In this document: one piece after another, positions 40,601-48,408 of the stretch
How positions within the stretch are numbered: the stretch's first letter is position 1
How the letters are laid out: the number at the start of each line of letters is the position of its first letter
From: JAJDTT01 sp022827025
GTDB lineage: Bacteria > Acidobacteriota > UBA6911 > RPQK01 > JAJDTT01
DNA: 64,000 bases
Assembly (NCBI GenBank): GCA_965203535.1
Contig: OZ241897.1
Span: forward strand, 2,666,001-2,730,000
Direction: 5' to 3'
Made by a program: the position numbers and the translations under genes
Notes under the pieces: model-generated
The model's input: the letters and a program-made list of their open reading frames with translations, nothing else
Told to the model about the DNA's origin: nothing
The model's database searches: none

Positions 40601-42452
40601 TGCCCTCGACAATGAGCGTCTGGAGGCCGGGGATGGCGAGCGTCGGCGGAATCTCGCCGGTGAGGTCGTTGTGACCGAGGTCCAACCAGCCCAGTCTCGT
40701 CAGCTTGCCGATCTCCGGCGGGATGCGGCCGTTCAACCTGTTTTGGCCCATGCCCATCGTGACCATGGCGGTCAGCCTGCCGATTTCCGGTGGGATCTCA
40801 CCGCTGAGATTGTTGTGGCTGAGGATGAGGTAATCCAGGAGGGACAGTTCGCCGATTTCCGGCGGGATGCGGCCGTTGAGAGAGTTGTCAGCCAAAGTCA
40901 GGCGCTGGATTTTTGTCAGGTGTGCGATCTGGGGTGGAATCGGACCTGCCAGGTTGTTGGCGTCCAGTTCCAGACGGACAATTCGTCCCGTTTGGTCGAC
41001 GGTGACTCCGTACCAGTCCCCGAGCGGCGCGTCGGTCAGCCAGTTGGTCCTGTTGACCCACTCCGCTCCTCCAGTGGAACGGTAAAGGCTGACCAGCGCA
41101 CCCCGGTCGGACGCTTCCACCACGGTGACACGGGCATGGCCCGACACTTCCTCCGATGTTGCGGTGAAGATCGCCTCGCCCGCCGCCGCCCCCCGGACCA
41201 GCCCGGCCGGGTCCACCACCGCGACCGTCTCGTCGCTGGACGACCAGGCCACCCCGGCGTCCTTGACCGGTGTGCCGTTCGCGTCCCAAACCTCCGCCGC
41301 CAGCCGTACGGTGTCGCCCACCAGAAGAATCGACGACGACGGCGTCACCACCACCGAAACGGGGGCCGCCATCGCCACCGTCACCGTCACCGACGCCCTG
41401 GCCGTCTGTCCGTCGGCTCCACGCACGGTGATGCGGTAGGTTGTGGTTCTGTCCGGCGACACCTGCCGCGACCCCGACTTGGCCACCGCCCCGATGCCCG
41501 GTTCGATCTCTACGCTCTCCGCATTCGTGGTCGACCACGTCAACGTCACGCTCTGGCCTCGATCGATTGAATTCGGACTGGCGGACAGCTTTACCGTCGG
41601 AGGAACGGCATGGCCCCCGTCGGTCCCTCCCCCGTCCGGGGTCCGGATCGCCGGCACTGCCGAGAGCGAAGAGGTTCTCTTCCCGAACCGCAACCCGAGC
41701 GGGGCGAACGGGGATTCGTCCTCGGACTCCAAGAACAACAGGCCGCGAAAGTCCTTCAGAAATCCTGTATCCAAGCCCGGGACGTCGAACCATTCCGGGA
41801 GCGTGCGCGCCGCCTGCCGGAAATTTCTCCAGGGCACGGCCATCCCTTCCAACGGATCGTTGCCTTCCTCGTCCCGGAGCTTCAGCTCGATCCCGGACGC
41901 CGCCTCCGGTTTGAAGAGGGCCAGTCCCGCCCCCACGGTCCCCGATTCTTCGACGAACAGCGCGAACTCCTTCCCCAACCGGACGGGCTCGACGCCGACC
42001 TCGATCCCCGATCGCGCGTGCCGGTAGGTCAACAACCCACTGACCGCGCCTGCGTCGATCTCGACCTCGATCCAACCCCGCCGAATGACTTCCGAGCCGG
42101 CACTTCTCAAGACTCGACTGCCCCGGGCCGGAATCACCAACCTCAAATCGGAATCGAACAGATCCGGGACCGGCTTTCCATCCGGGCCATGGACTTCCAC
42201 CCGGACTTCGGCGTCAGCGTCCCGATCGACGTTGCTGAGCACCAACTGCACCGACCATCCGCTCCCATCCACATAGTCCGGAAAGTACAGGATCGTCTCC
42301 CCCGGTTCCTGCGTCTGACGGGTGATCGAGTTTCCCTCCGGCGGACGAACGTGCTCTGACGCAGGGGTGCCGGTTTGCTGTGGAGACAGGACGAAAAACA
42401 GCCACAGGGCAAAAAACGGACCCGAGAAGGGGTGAAACAGGGAACTGATCAA
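37620..42452 (-). CDS. Giant exported LRR protein with a metzincin-type metalloprotease domain
   Basis: 1610 residues. Signal peptide at 1-30; beta-rich N-domain ~50-270; Ig/PKD-like repeats ~285-360 and a Big2-like domain ~365-445. Two plant-type LRR blocks (LSHNNLSGEIPPEIGRL style) span ~485-635 and ~845-1095, with a short LRR stretch near 720-770. Each block is introduced by a repeated cap module (LYRSTGGAEW, LHQATGGAGW, LYRATGGPDW). The C-terminal ~450 residues contain HELGHNLSLLH at 1365-1375, matching metzincin HExxHxxxxxH with Ser in place of the usual Gly, and a Met-turn-like DLMSYC. Likely a cell-surface or secreted protease with ligand-binding LRRs; target unknown. Confidence 0.85.
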   Translation of the reverse strand: MISSLFHPFSGPFFALWLFFVLSPQQTGTPASEHVRPPEGNSITRQTQEPGETILYFPDYVDGSGWSVQLVLSNVDRDADAEVRVEVHGPDGKPVPDLFDSDLRLVIPARGSRVLRSAGSEVIRRGWIEVEIDAGAVSGLLTYRHARSGIEVGVEPVRLGKEFALFVEESGTVGAGLALFKPEAASGIELKLRDEEGNDPLEGMAVPWRNFRQAARTLPEWFDVPGLDTGFLKDFRGLLFLESEDESPFAPLGLRFGKRTSSLSAVPAIRTPDGGGTDGGHAVPPTVKLSASPNSIDRGQSVTLTWSTTNAESVEIEPGIGAVAKSGSRQVSPDRTTTYRITVRGADGQTARASVTVTVAMAAPVSVVVTPSSSILLVGDTVRLAAEVWDANGTPVKDAGVAWSSSDETVAVVDPAGLVRGAAAGEAIFTATSEEVSGHARVTVVEASDRGALVSLYRSTGGAEWVNRTNWLTDAPLGDWYGVTVDQTGRIVRLELDANNLAGPIPPQIAHLTKIQRLTLADNSLNGRIPPEIGELSLLDYLILSHNNLSGEIPPEIGRLTAMVTMGMGQNRLNGRIPPEIGKLTRLGWLDLGHNDLTGEIPPTLAIPGLQTLIVEGNLLRGPVPSSFLRSGLSWLQMSYPRHRNLYLCLPGTAAFVAWAEQAMDFDPRYCNESDRAALEALHQATGGAGWTNSGRWLADPAVGEWFGVESDSLGRVVALDLTNNGLSGELPARLGHLTELTELKIGNNALSGRLPTSLTALSLRELRYSGTGLCAPADVSFHAWLNTISKREGTGVECAPLSDRDILAILYRATGGPDWTVRDNWMTDAPLEEWHGVDVDAEGRVISLHLTGNNLEGIIPSELGQLARLEDLQLFENPLKGPIPSELGNLSNLRQLYLMFTQLTGTIPPELGNLRALEELWLERIPLTGPIPSELGRLSELRFLAASESNLSGPIPPELGRLANLEKLYLFGNRLAGSIPQAFGGLTRLNTLALAENDLVGSIPPELGNLDRLEYAWLNDNKLTGPVPMELGGFASAKILALANNDLSGGLPATFGRLSRLEFLMLSNNPMMSGVLPGSLAALDKLETFHAAGTRLCAPAHPDFQAWLATVTDRRVSRCPTQERSKAYLIQAAQSLDYPVPLVADEPALLRVFVTVATVTGARIPPVRARFFHGGAEAYVTEIPGGSSTIPVEIEEGRLSKSANARIPASVIQPGLEMVIEIDPHNTLPPELGVQRRIPETGRAAVEVVRVPTLRLTWIPMISSEQPDSSILTTTRGLTAESSLFRETRTLLPIGEFELAVHDVVWTSTRDTDELLGQVEAIRVMEGGRGYYMGSMANLTGAAGVAHTPGSSSAVAPDGGTIAHELGHNLSLLHAPCGNPGGLDPYFPTANASIGIWGYDDRSGRLIPASHKDLMSYCHPLWISDYSFAKALFYRVSMAASGGMSSLVATPARSLLLWGGVDARGRPFLEPAFVVGSPPSLPGSAGEYEIVGRTAEGDELFSLSFQMREVADGDGRSSFAHVLPAQPEWADQLAGITLSGPGGSVTLDQDTNRPVTILRNPRTGQIRAILRGAEAAVQNVDATVSALFSDPGIERLTSRGVPDYEDWTR

Positions 42453-42479
42453 GTGGACTCCCGCTAAAGCATAGACCGA

Positions 42480-42674
42480 GTGGTCCCGGGGTGTCCTGAA
42501 TTGCGGGACATTCTCAAGGAGCAGCAGGGGGGGACGAGACGAGTACGCACGGATCGGACGGCGCTCCGCATCCGGCGTCTCGGCCGCGAGATGCAGCTTT
42601 CTCGAACGGACATCGTGATCCTGGAGCTTCTGCTACGCTACTACCTGATCTCGGACGCGCTGACTGGAGACTGA
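42480..42674 (+). CDS. Small ORF before the nucleotidyltransferase, possible RHH-like fragment
   Basis: 64 residues from GTG 42480. The C-terminal half (RTALRIRRLGREMQLSRTDI then VILELLLRYYLI) has a strand-helix-helix pattern and a SRTD turn reminiscent of ribbon-helix-helix proteins, but the match is weak. It ends one base before the nucleotidyltransferase ATG, so it could be cotranscribed. May equally be a degraded fragment. Confidence 0.3.
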   Translation: MVPGCPELRDILKEQQGGTRRVRTDRTALRIRRLGREMQLSRTDIVILELLLRYYLISDALTGD

Positions 42675-42675
42675 G

Positions 42676-42999
42676 ATGAGCGGAACAATAGATCAGGCGG
42701 TGCTGGACGAGGTGATTCGGCGCGTTGTGCAGGTGGCGCAACCGGAGAAGATCATTCTGTTCGGGTCTGCGGCGCGTGGGCGAATGGGGCCGCACAGCGA
42801 TCTCGATCTGCTGGTGGTCCGGGCTGGGGTCGACGCCCTGGATCTCATGGGTGACATCTATCTGAACCTGCGCGGCGTCGGGGCGGCAGTCGACGCTATC
42901 GTGGCATCTCCCGACGACCTGGAGCGCTACCGTGACAGCTACGGCATGGTGATTCGGGAGGCCTTACGCGAGGGACGGGTGGTCTATGAGGCCGCGTGA
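42676..42999 (+). CDS. Minimal nucleotidyltransferase (MNT) antitoxin-like protein
   Basis: 107 residues. The polymerase-beta core is intact: IILFGSAARGRMGPHSDLDL contains the GSxARG motif and the DxD metal ligands, and VDAIVASPDDLERY holds the third acid region. In MntA/HEPN systems this enzyme AMPylates and silences a HEPN RNase toxin. A HEPN-like start overlaps its 3' end (42986) but is truncated after about 21 codons, so the antitoxin appears to be left without a functional toxin. Confidence 0.82.
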   Translation: MSGTIDQAVLDEVIRRVVQVAQPEKIILFGSAARGRMGPHSDLDLLVVRAGVDALDLMGDIYLNLRGVGAAVDAIVASPDDLERYRDSYGMVIREALREGRVVYEAA

Positions 43000-43049
43000 G
43001 CGATTCCCGCACGACGACCCGCGTGAGTGGATGAACCGAGCGTATAATA
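42986..43049 (+). pseudogene. Truncated HEPN-domain toxin remnant
   Basis: Starting at ATG 42986, inside the MNT 3' end, the frame reads MRPRERFPHDDPREWMNRAY, resembling the DDPREWLNRA start of HEPN proteins that pair with MNT enzymes. After ~43047 the sequence switches to a HigA-like fragment in another frame, so the remaining ~100 residues of the HEPN domain, with the RxxxxH site, are missing. Confidence 0.6.
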
Positions 43050-43295
43050 CGGCAGTCCCTCGAACCCTTGGGTTTGACCGTGACCCGGGCCGCCAAGGGT
43101 TTGGGTGTCACCCGGCAGACGCTTTCAGAGTTGGTGAATGGGCGAACGGGGATCTCCATAGAGATGGCGATACGGCTTTCGAAGGCCTTCGGATCGACGC
43201 CGGAAACTTGGCTGGGGATGCAGATGGCCTACGATCTCTGGCAGGCCCGCAGCCGCGCCGAAGAGATCGCGGTGGAACGCTTTGTGGCGGCGTGA
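43050..43295 (+). pseudogene. HigA-type antitoxin fragment lacking its N-terminus
   Basis: In frame with CTC at 43059 the translation reads LEPLGLTVTRAAKGLGVTRQ, then TLSELVNGRTGISIEMAIRL and SKAFGSTPETWLGMQMAYDL, a clear HigA/VapI-type XRE helix-turn-helix. The usual N-terminal ~15 residues (PHPGEILRE-like) and a start codon are absent; a stop (TGA 43032) lies just upstream in frame. A TTG at 43068 could in principle start a 75-residue product. No HigB is adjacent. Confidence 0.7.
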
Positions 43296-43487
43296 TCGAG
43301 CCACCTGCTCTTGGGAGCACCGTCGTCTCCGCAAGGCTGGCGACCGTTGCAGCCATCTCGGTTTGCCGGGTTCTCCCTCCAATGGCTCTTTCCTCCTTCG
43401 TACTTCTCACCAAAACCTGCTACACACAGCTCCCGACACATCCCCAAGCCCTGTTCTGAAGTCTCGTGAAGACTGGCAGTGCTGAGC

Positions 43488-43952
43488 ATGAACGACCTGC
43501 AGGTACGGACTGAACCCATCCGGATCGACGCACCGGCCGGTTTGGTCTGGGAGGTGCTGACGGACGTTGAGAGATACGGTGAGTGGAATCCGTTCACGCC
43601 GCAGGCACGGACAGATTTCGGGATCGGTTCGCCCGCTCATCTGCTGGTCAGGATGGGGCCGGCGAAGATGCGAATCACCGAGACCGTCTCCGCGTTCGAA
43701 GCACCCCGGCTCATTGCTTGGGGCAAGGTATTCGGAGCGCGCTGGCTCCTGGCTGCAGTGCGGGAACAGCATCTGGAACCCGTCAGCGAGACGAGCTGCC
43801 TTTACCACAACGCGGACCGATTGACCGGCGTGCTTGCGCCGCTGGTGTTGCTTTGTTTTGGCGGTTTCATGCGTGCCGGTTTCACCGCTGTCGGCGAGGG
43901 GTTGAAGCGTCGATCAGAGGCGCTGTACAAGAGGTCGAAGCCGCGTGGGTGA
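43488..43952 (+). CDS. SRPBCC (START-like) domain protein
   Basis: 154 residues from ATG 43488. N-terminal IDAPAGLVWEVLTDVERYGE then WNPFT is the signature of the polyketide cyclase/START-like fold, which binds hydrophobic ligands in a deep cavity. The C-terminal long helix is FGGFMRAGFTAVGEGLKRRS. No catalytic motif. Monocistronic, preceded by ~190 bp in which I see nothing, and followed by tRNA-Ala on the opposite strand. Confidence 0.82.
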   Translation: MNDLQVRTEPIRIDAPAGLVWEVLTDVERYGEWNPFTPQARTDFGIGSPAHLLVRMGPAKMRITETVSAFEAPRLIAWGKVFGARWLLAAVREQHLEPVSETSCLYHNADRLTGVLAPLVLLCFGGFMRAGFTAVGEGLKRRSEALYKRSKPRG

Positions 43953-44050
43953 CGATCTTCGAGGGTAACGACCGAGTGATCGATGCGCGTGGCAACTTGG
44001 AGGCCAGCCTCGAACGCATCGGTTAAGCAGGACACCTTCGGGAGTGAAAT

Positions 44051-44127
44051 TGGTGGAGACGATGGGATTCGAACCCACGACCTCCTGAGTGCGATTCAGG
44101 CGCTCTTCCGAGCTGAGCTACGTCCCC
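44051..44127 (-). tRNA. tRNA-Ala (CGC)
   Basis: From 44127 on the minus strand: acceptor GGGGACG with CGTCTCC (one G-U), D arm TAGCTCAGCTCGGAAGAGC, anticodon arm CCTGA-ATCGCAC-TCAGG with CGC, T arm GGGTTCGAATCCC. CCA is encoded (44051-44053). Confidence 0.93.
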
Positions 44128-44164
44128 ACCTGAGAGGAGCCTATCTTAACAGAACGGAGAATCC

Positions 44165-45166
44165 CTACAGGAAGTCCGACGCGCAAGGGTAACCGGGAAG
44201 CCGTTGGGCCCGGAGGACGGCCCGGACCACGGCGCGGGCGGCGACTTGGGCCGCAAGTGCCCCGACCAAACCCAGGTCCTGCCCTCGGATCGATTCGGTG
44301 GAAAGGGCGAACAGGGTATCGCCGTCCGCGGGCATGTGGACGGGACGGATGGTCCGGGCCAGCCCGTCGTGGGACATCTGGGCGATCTTGGTCAGGGCCG
44401 CCTTGTCGAACTCGGCGTTGGTGGCGATCACGCCCAGGGTCGTGTTCTCGCCTTCTCCGGATCGCGGTGGCGGCATTCCCCGTTCCCTCAGGACTTTCAT
44501 GGTGTCGGCAAATCCGCGCCCGCCCGCGCTGCGGACTCCCGCCAGGATCCTGCCGGTCTCCGGATCGATGACGTCGCCCACGGCGTTGACTGCGACCAGG
44601 GCCGCCACCACCAGGGGGCCGATCCGGACGGCCGCAGAACCCAGGCCCCCCTTCATGGCGCGTTCGTGACCCAGAATCTTGCCCACTGTGGCTCCGGCCC
44701 CCACGCCGGCGTTGCCCTCGGGGACCGGTCCGGCCGCGGCGTTTCGGCAGGCCCGGCGTCCCAATTCGGGACCCGGGCGGATCGAGGCGTCTCCCAGCGC
44801 CAGGTCGAAAAGGATGGCCGACGGCACGATGGGGACCCGGGCCACCGGCGTCTCATACCCCACTCCCCGTTCCTCCAGGTACCGGACCACGCCGGAGGCC
44901 GCGTCCAGACCGAAGGCGCTGCCGCCGGAGAGGACCAGGGCGTGGATGCGCTTCACCGAGCGCACCGGGTCCAGCAGGGCGGTCTCACGGGTGCCGGGAG
45001 CGGAGCCGCGAATGTCCACTCCGGCCATCACTTCCCGTTCCGGCAGGACGACGGTGACTCCCGTGGGCCGCCGGGGGTCGACGGCATGTCCGACCCGGAT
45101 GCCATCGACGTCCGTCAGGCCGCCCTCATAGCCGGGGGACCCTGATGGATGCTGGTCGCTGCTCAT
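44165..45166 (-). CDS. P1 family aminopeptidase (DmpA/BapA-like, Ntn-hydrolase)
   Basis: 333 residues from ATG 45166; longer starts up to 45232 would overlap the rnpB 3' end. The fold signatures are GLTDVDGIRVGHAVD, HALVLSGGSAFGLDAASGVV, GNAGVGAGATVGKILG and NTTLGVIATNAEF, the last containing the expected autoprocessing nucleophile (a Thr or Ser after Asn in this family). Members release N-terminal D- or beta-amino acids from small peptides after self-cleavage into two chains. No signal peptide. Lies downstream of rnpB on the same strand, 26 bp away. Confidence 0.88.
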   Translation of the reverse strand: MSSDQHPSGSPGYEGGLTDVDGIRVGHAVDPRRPTGVTVVLPEREVMAGVDIRGSAPGTRETALLDPVRSVKRIHALVLSGGSAFGLDAASGVVRYLEERGVGYETPVARVPIVPSAILFDLALGDASIRPGPELGRRACRNAAAGPVPEGNAGVGAGATVGKILGHERAMKGGLGSAAVRIGPLVVAALVAVNAVGDVIDPETGRILAGVRSAGGRGFADTMKVLRERGMPPPRSGEGENTTLGVIATNAEFDKAALTKIAQMSHDGLARTIRPVHMPADGDTLFALSTESIRGQDLGLVGALAAQVAARAVVRAVLRAQRLPGYPCASDFL

Positions 45167-45192
45167 GCCGGAAGCAGAAGAATGCAGGTCCT

Positions 45193-45759
<567 letters not shown>

Positions 45760-45769
45760 GGCCGACGGC

Positions 45770-45775
45770 ATTCTA
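45770..45775 (-). promoter_or_regulatory. Candidate -10 element for rnpB
   Basis: The minus strand reads GATAGAATGCCG, giving TAGAAT about 10 bases before the inferred rnpB 5' end at 45759. No convincing -35 hexamer is visible 16-18 bp further upstream. Confidence 0.35.
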
Positions 45776-45845
45776 TCACCGGAAGCTCAGGTGGAACCCG
45801 GTTCGACCTGACCGCCGGCAGACCTGCCGCGAGGCGGCCAGGCGG

Positions 45846-46733
45846 CTACCGGCTACGAATCAGGCCCCGGCCGACGGCGCCCGCCTCCAATCCGATGAGT
45901 TCGCCGTAGACCCGGCCGAACTTGACCTCGGCCTCGAACTTGACGGGAACCCGAAGCGGGTCCCGCGAGTACCAGACCCGCAGCGTCCTCCCCTGGGAGA
46001 GGATTCCCCCCTCGACCCGGAGCCGGACGGTGTCGAAAGGCCCGATCCGGAGTTCGACTCTCTCCGTCTCCTCCACCCGGACCAGCATCTCCTTGAACTT
46101 GCCGCGGTCGGCCAGATGCGCGCGGTACCGGCTCCCGTCCTCCAGCCGATGGAGCCTCGCCACGTAGACGGCCGAGAGCAGGTCCGTGACCGGCCCCGGT
46201 ATCCCATCCGAGGTCCGGTTGTGCAGCTCCCGCGGCGGGTCCCGCGACACGTCCAGATCACGGAAGAACGCGGTGCCGCTGCGGTAGTCGAAGACGGAGA
46301 GCAGATCGCGCTTGCGTTTTCCCTCCCGATGCTCCCGGAAGATCCGATAGGAGTGGAAATTCCGGGCGTCGACAATGGATTCGAAACGATTCCGCACCGA
46401 TATCTTGGCGACTTCCACCAGCCGGCCTGCCGATACCGCCTCCATGGTGATGGTCCAGGCCGGCCTCTTCCGATACCGGGAACGCTTCACGGTGAAGGCC
46501 AACTCTCCCGCCTTGAAGGCCGGCGAGGCGAACAGGGGCTTCCAGTTGACCTCGTATCGCAGCTTCTCTCCGGCCTGGAAAGGCGCGCTGTAGCGAGTCT
46601 CCCGGTCCAGGAGCGGCCGCGGCGTCTCGGACCCGGCCGGGAGCGGGAGGCAGAGGAAGGCGGGCGTCAGAATCAGCGGGAGGAACGGCGACAGGCGTGT
46701 CCACCGCCGGGAGCCGGCCATTGGGCGCCTCAT
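45846..46733 (-). CDS. DUF3108 domain exported protein
   Basis: 295 residues from ATG 46733, which overlaps the preceding stop by four bases. Signal peptide LSPFLPLILTPAFLCLPLPA. The mature part is beta-rich: RYSAPFQAGEKLRYEVNWKP is the DUF3108 opening, followed by ARNFHSYRIFREHREGKRKR and RVWYSRDPLRVPVKFEAEV. The family is thought to act in the periplasm or outer membrane; exact role unknown. It ends the LPS-core operon, which fits an envelope function. The 86 bp to rnpB contain a GC hairpin and the rnpB -10 candidate. Confidence 0.82.
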   Translation of the reverse strand: MRRPMAGSRRWTRLSPFLPLILTPAFLCLPLPAGSETPRPLLDRETRYSAPFQAGEKLRYEVNWKPLFASPAFKAGELAFTVKRSRYRKRPAWTITMEAVSAGRLVEVAKISVRNRFESIVDARNFHSYRIFREHREGKRKRDLLSVFDYRSGTAFFRDLDVSRDPPRELHNRTSDGIPGPVTDLLSAVYVARLHRLEDGSRYRAHLADRGKFKEMLVRVEETERVELRIGPFDTVRLRVEGGILSQGRTLRVWYSRDPLRVPVKFEAEVKFGRVYGELIGLEAGAVGRGLIRSR

Positions 46734-47269
46734 CCCATTTTCCAGGAGAAGATGATTCCGGCCAGGACCACCGAGATGAGGAAACGGTGTTCCCGGTTCC
46801 GAAGGAAGAGCTTCCACTGGAAGTGAGCGGTCGTACCGGCTCCGGTGGCGATCGGACCCGGGAACCGAACCGGCCAGAAGCGGGGCACCCCGGCGGCGTA
46901 CGCAGCGTAGTCGTCCCCGTAATGGCTGTGCAATTCACGCTCCTCACGGAGCATCACCGGCCAGTAGATGCCCGGGAAAAGGACGAGATAGACCAGGAGC
47001 AGCCACAGCTCCCCCGCCGCCGCGGTGAAACCGAGCCCGGCCAGAAAGGATCCCAGGTAGAGCGGATTCCGGGTGAGGCGGTAGGGTCCCGTCCGGGCCA
47101 GCCCCCTCCACTTGTCCAGGTGTCCCGAGGCCCAGAGGCGGATGCCGGCGCCCATGGCCGCCACCGGCATCCCGAGCCAGAACAGGTCCGGACGCGGCTG
47201 GGCGAACACGAAGAGGAGGAGACCGAAGGCGAGTCCGGCGGGAACCCGGATTCTCTGAACCAGGGTCAT
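46730..47269 (-). CDS. Isoprenylcysteine/phospholipid methyltransferase-like membrane protein
   Basis: 179 residues from ATG 47269, overlapping the waaC-like stop by four bases. Transmembrane helices (AGLAFGLLLFVFAQ, FWLGMPVAAMGAGIRLWASG, LGFTAAAGELWLLLVYLVLF) and the family signature GPYRLTRNPLYLGSFLAG with EERELHSHYGDDYAAYAAG identify the ICMT/PEMT-like fold, which methylates prenylated or phosphatidyl acceptors with SAM. Placed between a heptosyltransferase and DUF3108, so an envelope lipid substrate is plausible; this is inference. Confidence 0.85.
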   Translation of the reverse strand: MTLVQRIRVPAGLAFGLLLFVFAQPRPDLFWLGMPVAAMGAGIRLWASGHLDKWRGLARTGPYRLTRNPLYLGSFLAGLGFTAAAGELWLLLVYLVLFPGIYWPVMLREERELHSHYGDDYAAYAAGVPRFWPVRFPGPIATGAGTTAHFQWKLFLRNREHRFLISVVLAGIIFSWKMG

Positions 47270-48375
47270 CGGGGTTCCGGCCCTCCCACGGCCGCCGACA
47301 ACCGCCGGCGGACGGCCCGGAAGACCTGTTCCACGGAAATGTTCATGCAGATGAACTCGCCGCAGCTCCGCTTGTTGCAGTCCGAGCAGTAGAGGTAACG
47401 CTTGACGATCCGATCCTCCGGGTGGAAGGGTCCGTTGCGCCGGGCGATGGAGGGACCCATCACCGCCACCGCCGGGGTTCCCACCGCCACCGCCAGGTGA
47501 AGGGGACCCGTGTCTCCCGCCACCATCAGGCAGGCGCGCCGGCAGAGCGCCGCCAGTTCCAGGATCGTGGTGGGGAAGCCGGCCACGGACCCGGGACGGG
47601 AGCAGTCCCGGATCTCCCGGACCAGGTCCTCCTCTCCCGGACCGTAGGTGATGACCACCGGAAGATTCAGGCGCCGCCGGATCTCGGCTCCCAGGCGGGC
47701 GAACCTGCGGGCGGGCCAGAGCTTGGTGGGCCACCCGGCGCCCGGATTCAAGAGGACCGGCCGGCCGCCGCCGGCCGCTTGCAGCCGGGAGTCGACGTAA
47801 TGCCTTGCCTCGGCGGGAAGCCGAAAAGGCACCCTGGCCGTGGCCTCTCCGGCGCAGCCCAGCGACCCCGCCAGCTCCAGGTTCAGATCGATGACGTGGC
47901 CGTCTCCGCTGGTCGGGACGGTGTCGGTATAGAAGCCGGCCGCCGCCGGCTCGCGGCATCGTTCCCGGCAGAACCCTATCCGCCGCCCGGCGCCGGAAAG
48001 ACGGGCCAGAAACGCCGACTTGATCAGGCCCTGAAAGTCCAGCGCCAGGTCGAATCGCTCCCGCCGCAAGGCCGGAACCAGGCGGACCAGATCCAACGCC
48101 GTGCCCGGCCGGCGCCGCCAGCGCTTGGTGTCGGCGGTCCAGATCCGATGGATACCGGGAACGGTCTCCAACAGGCCCCGGTAGTGGGGCTCGACCAGCC
48201 AGTGGATCTCACAATCGGGGAAGCGGCGGTGGATCTGCTGTTGGGCCGGCAGGGCGTGAACGATGTCGCCGAGCGCGCCCAGGCGGACGATCAGGATCTT
48301 TTCCGGGCAGTTCAGAGCGCTCGAGGAAGCGGGGCGGGCGCTGCCGGAAGCCACGGAGGAGAAGTTTCGGAGCAT
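47266..48375 (-). CDS. waaC: Glycosyltransferase family 9, heptosyltransferase I-like
   Basis: 369 residues. GT-B fold with ILIVRLGALGDIVHALPAQQ at the N-terminus (family glycine-rich loop), FDLALDFQGLIKSAFLARLS, and the nucleotide-sugar site VAGDTGPLHLAVAVGTPAVA with the conserved Asp. Adds the first heptose to Kdo2-lipid A in model systems. The C-terminal Cys-rich tail (LYCSDCNKRSCGEFICMN) is longer than in E. coli WaaC and resembles the cysteine tails of many GT9 proteins. Start 48375 lies 33 bp after the waaF stop. Confidence 0.85.
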   Translation of the reverse strand: MLRNFSSVASGSARPASSSALNCPEKILIVRLGALGDIVHALPAQQQIHRRFPDCEIHWLVEPHYRGLLETVPGIHRIWTADTKRWRRRPGTALDLVRLVPALRRERFDLALDFQGLIKSAFLARLSGAGRRIGFCRERCREPAAAGFYTDTVPTSGDGHVIDLNLELAGSLGCAGEATARVPFRLPAEARHYVDSRLQAAGGGRPVLLNPGAGWPTKLWPARRFARLGAEIRRRLNLPVVITYGPGEEDLVREIRDCSRPGSVAGFPTTILELAALCRRACLMVAGDTGPLHLAVAVGTPAVAVMGPSIARRNGPFHPEDRIVKRYLYCSDCNKRSCGEFICMNISVEQVFRAVRRRLSAAVGGPEPR

Positions 48376-48408
48376 AGAACTGGCCCCTCGAGACGGAAGC
48401 TCATCGTA

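Noticed and set aside
42986..43459. 157-residue frame continuing from the HEPN-like start
   Set aside because: After ~21 residues it loses any HEPN character and runs out of frame through a recognisable HigA helix-turn-helix; treated as a fusion of remnants.
43296..43487. Possible gene or RNA before the SRPBCC gene
   Set aside because: No start, motif, strong hairpin or promoter seen; left as empty.
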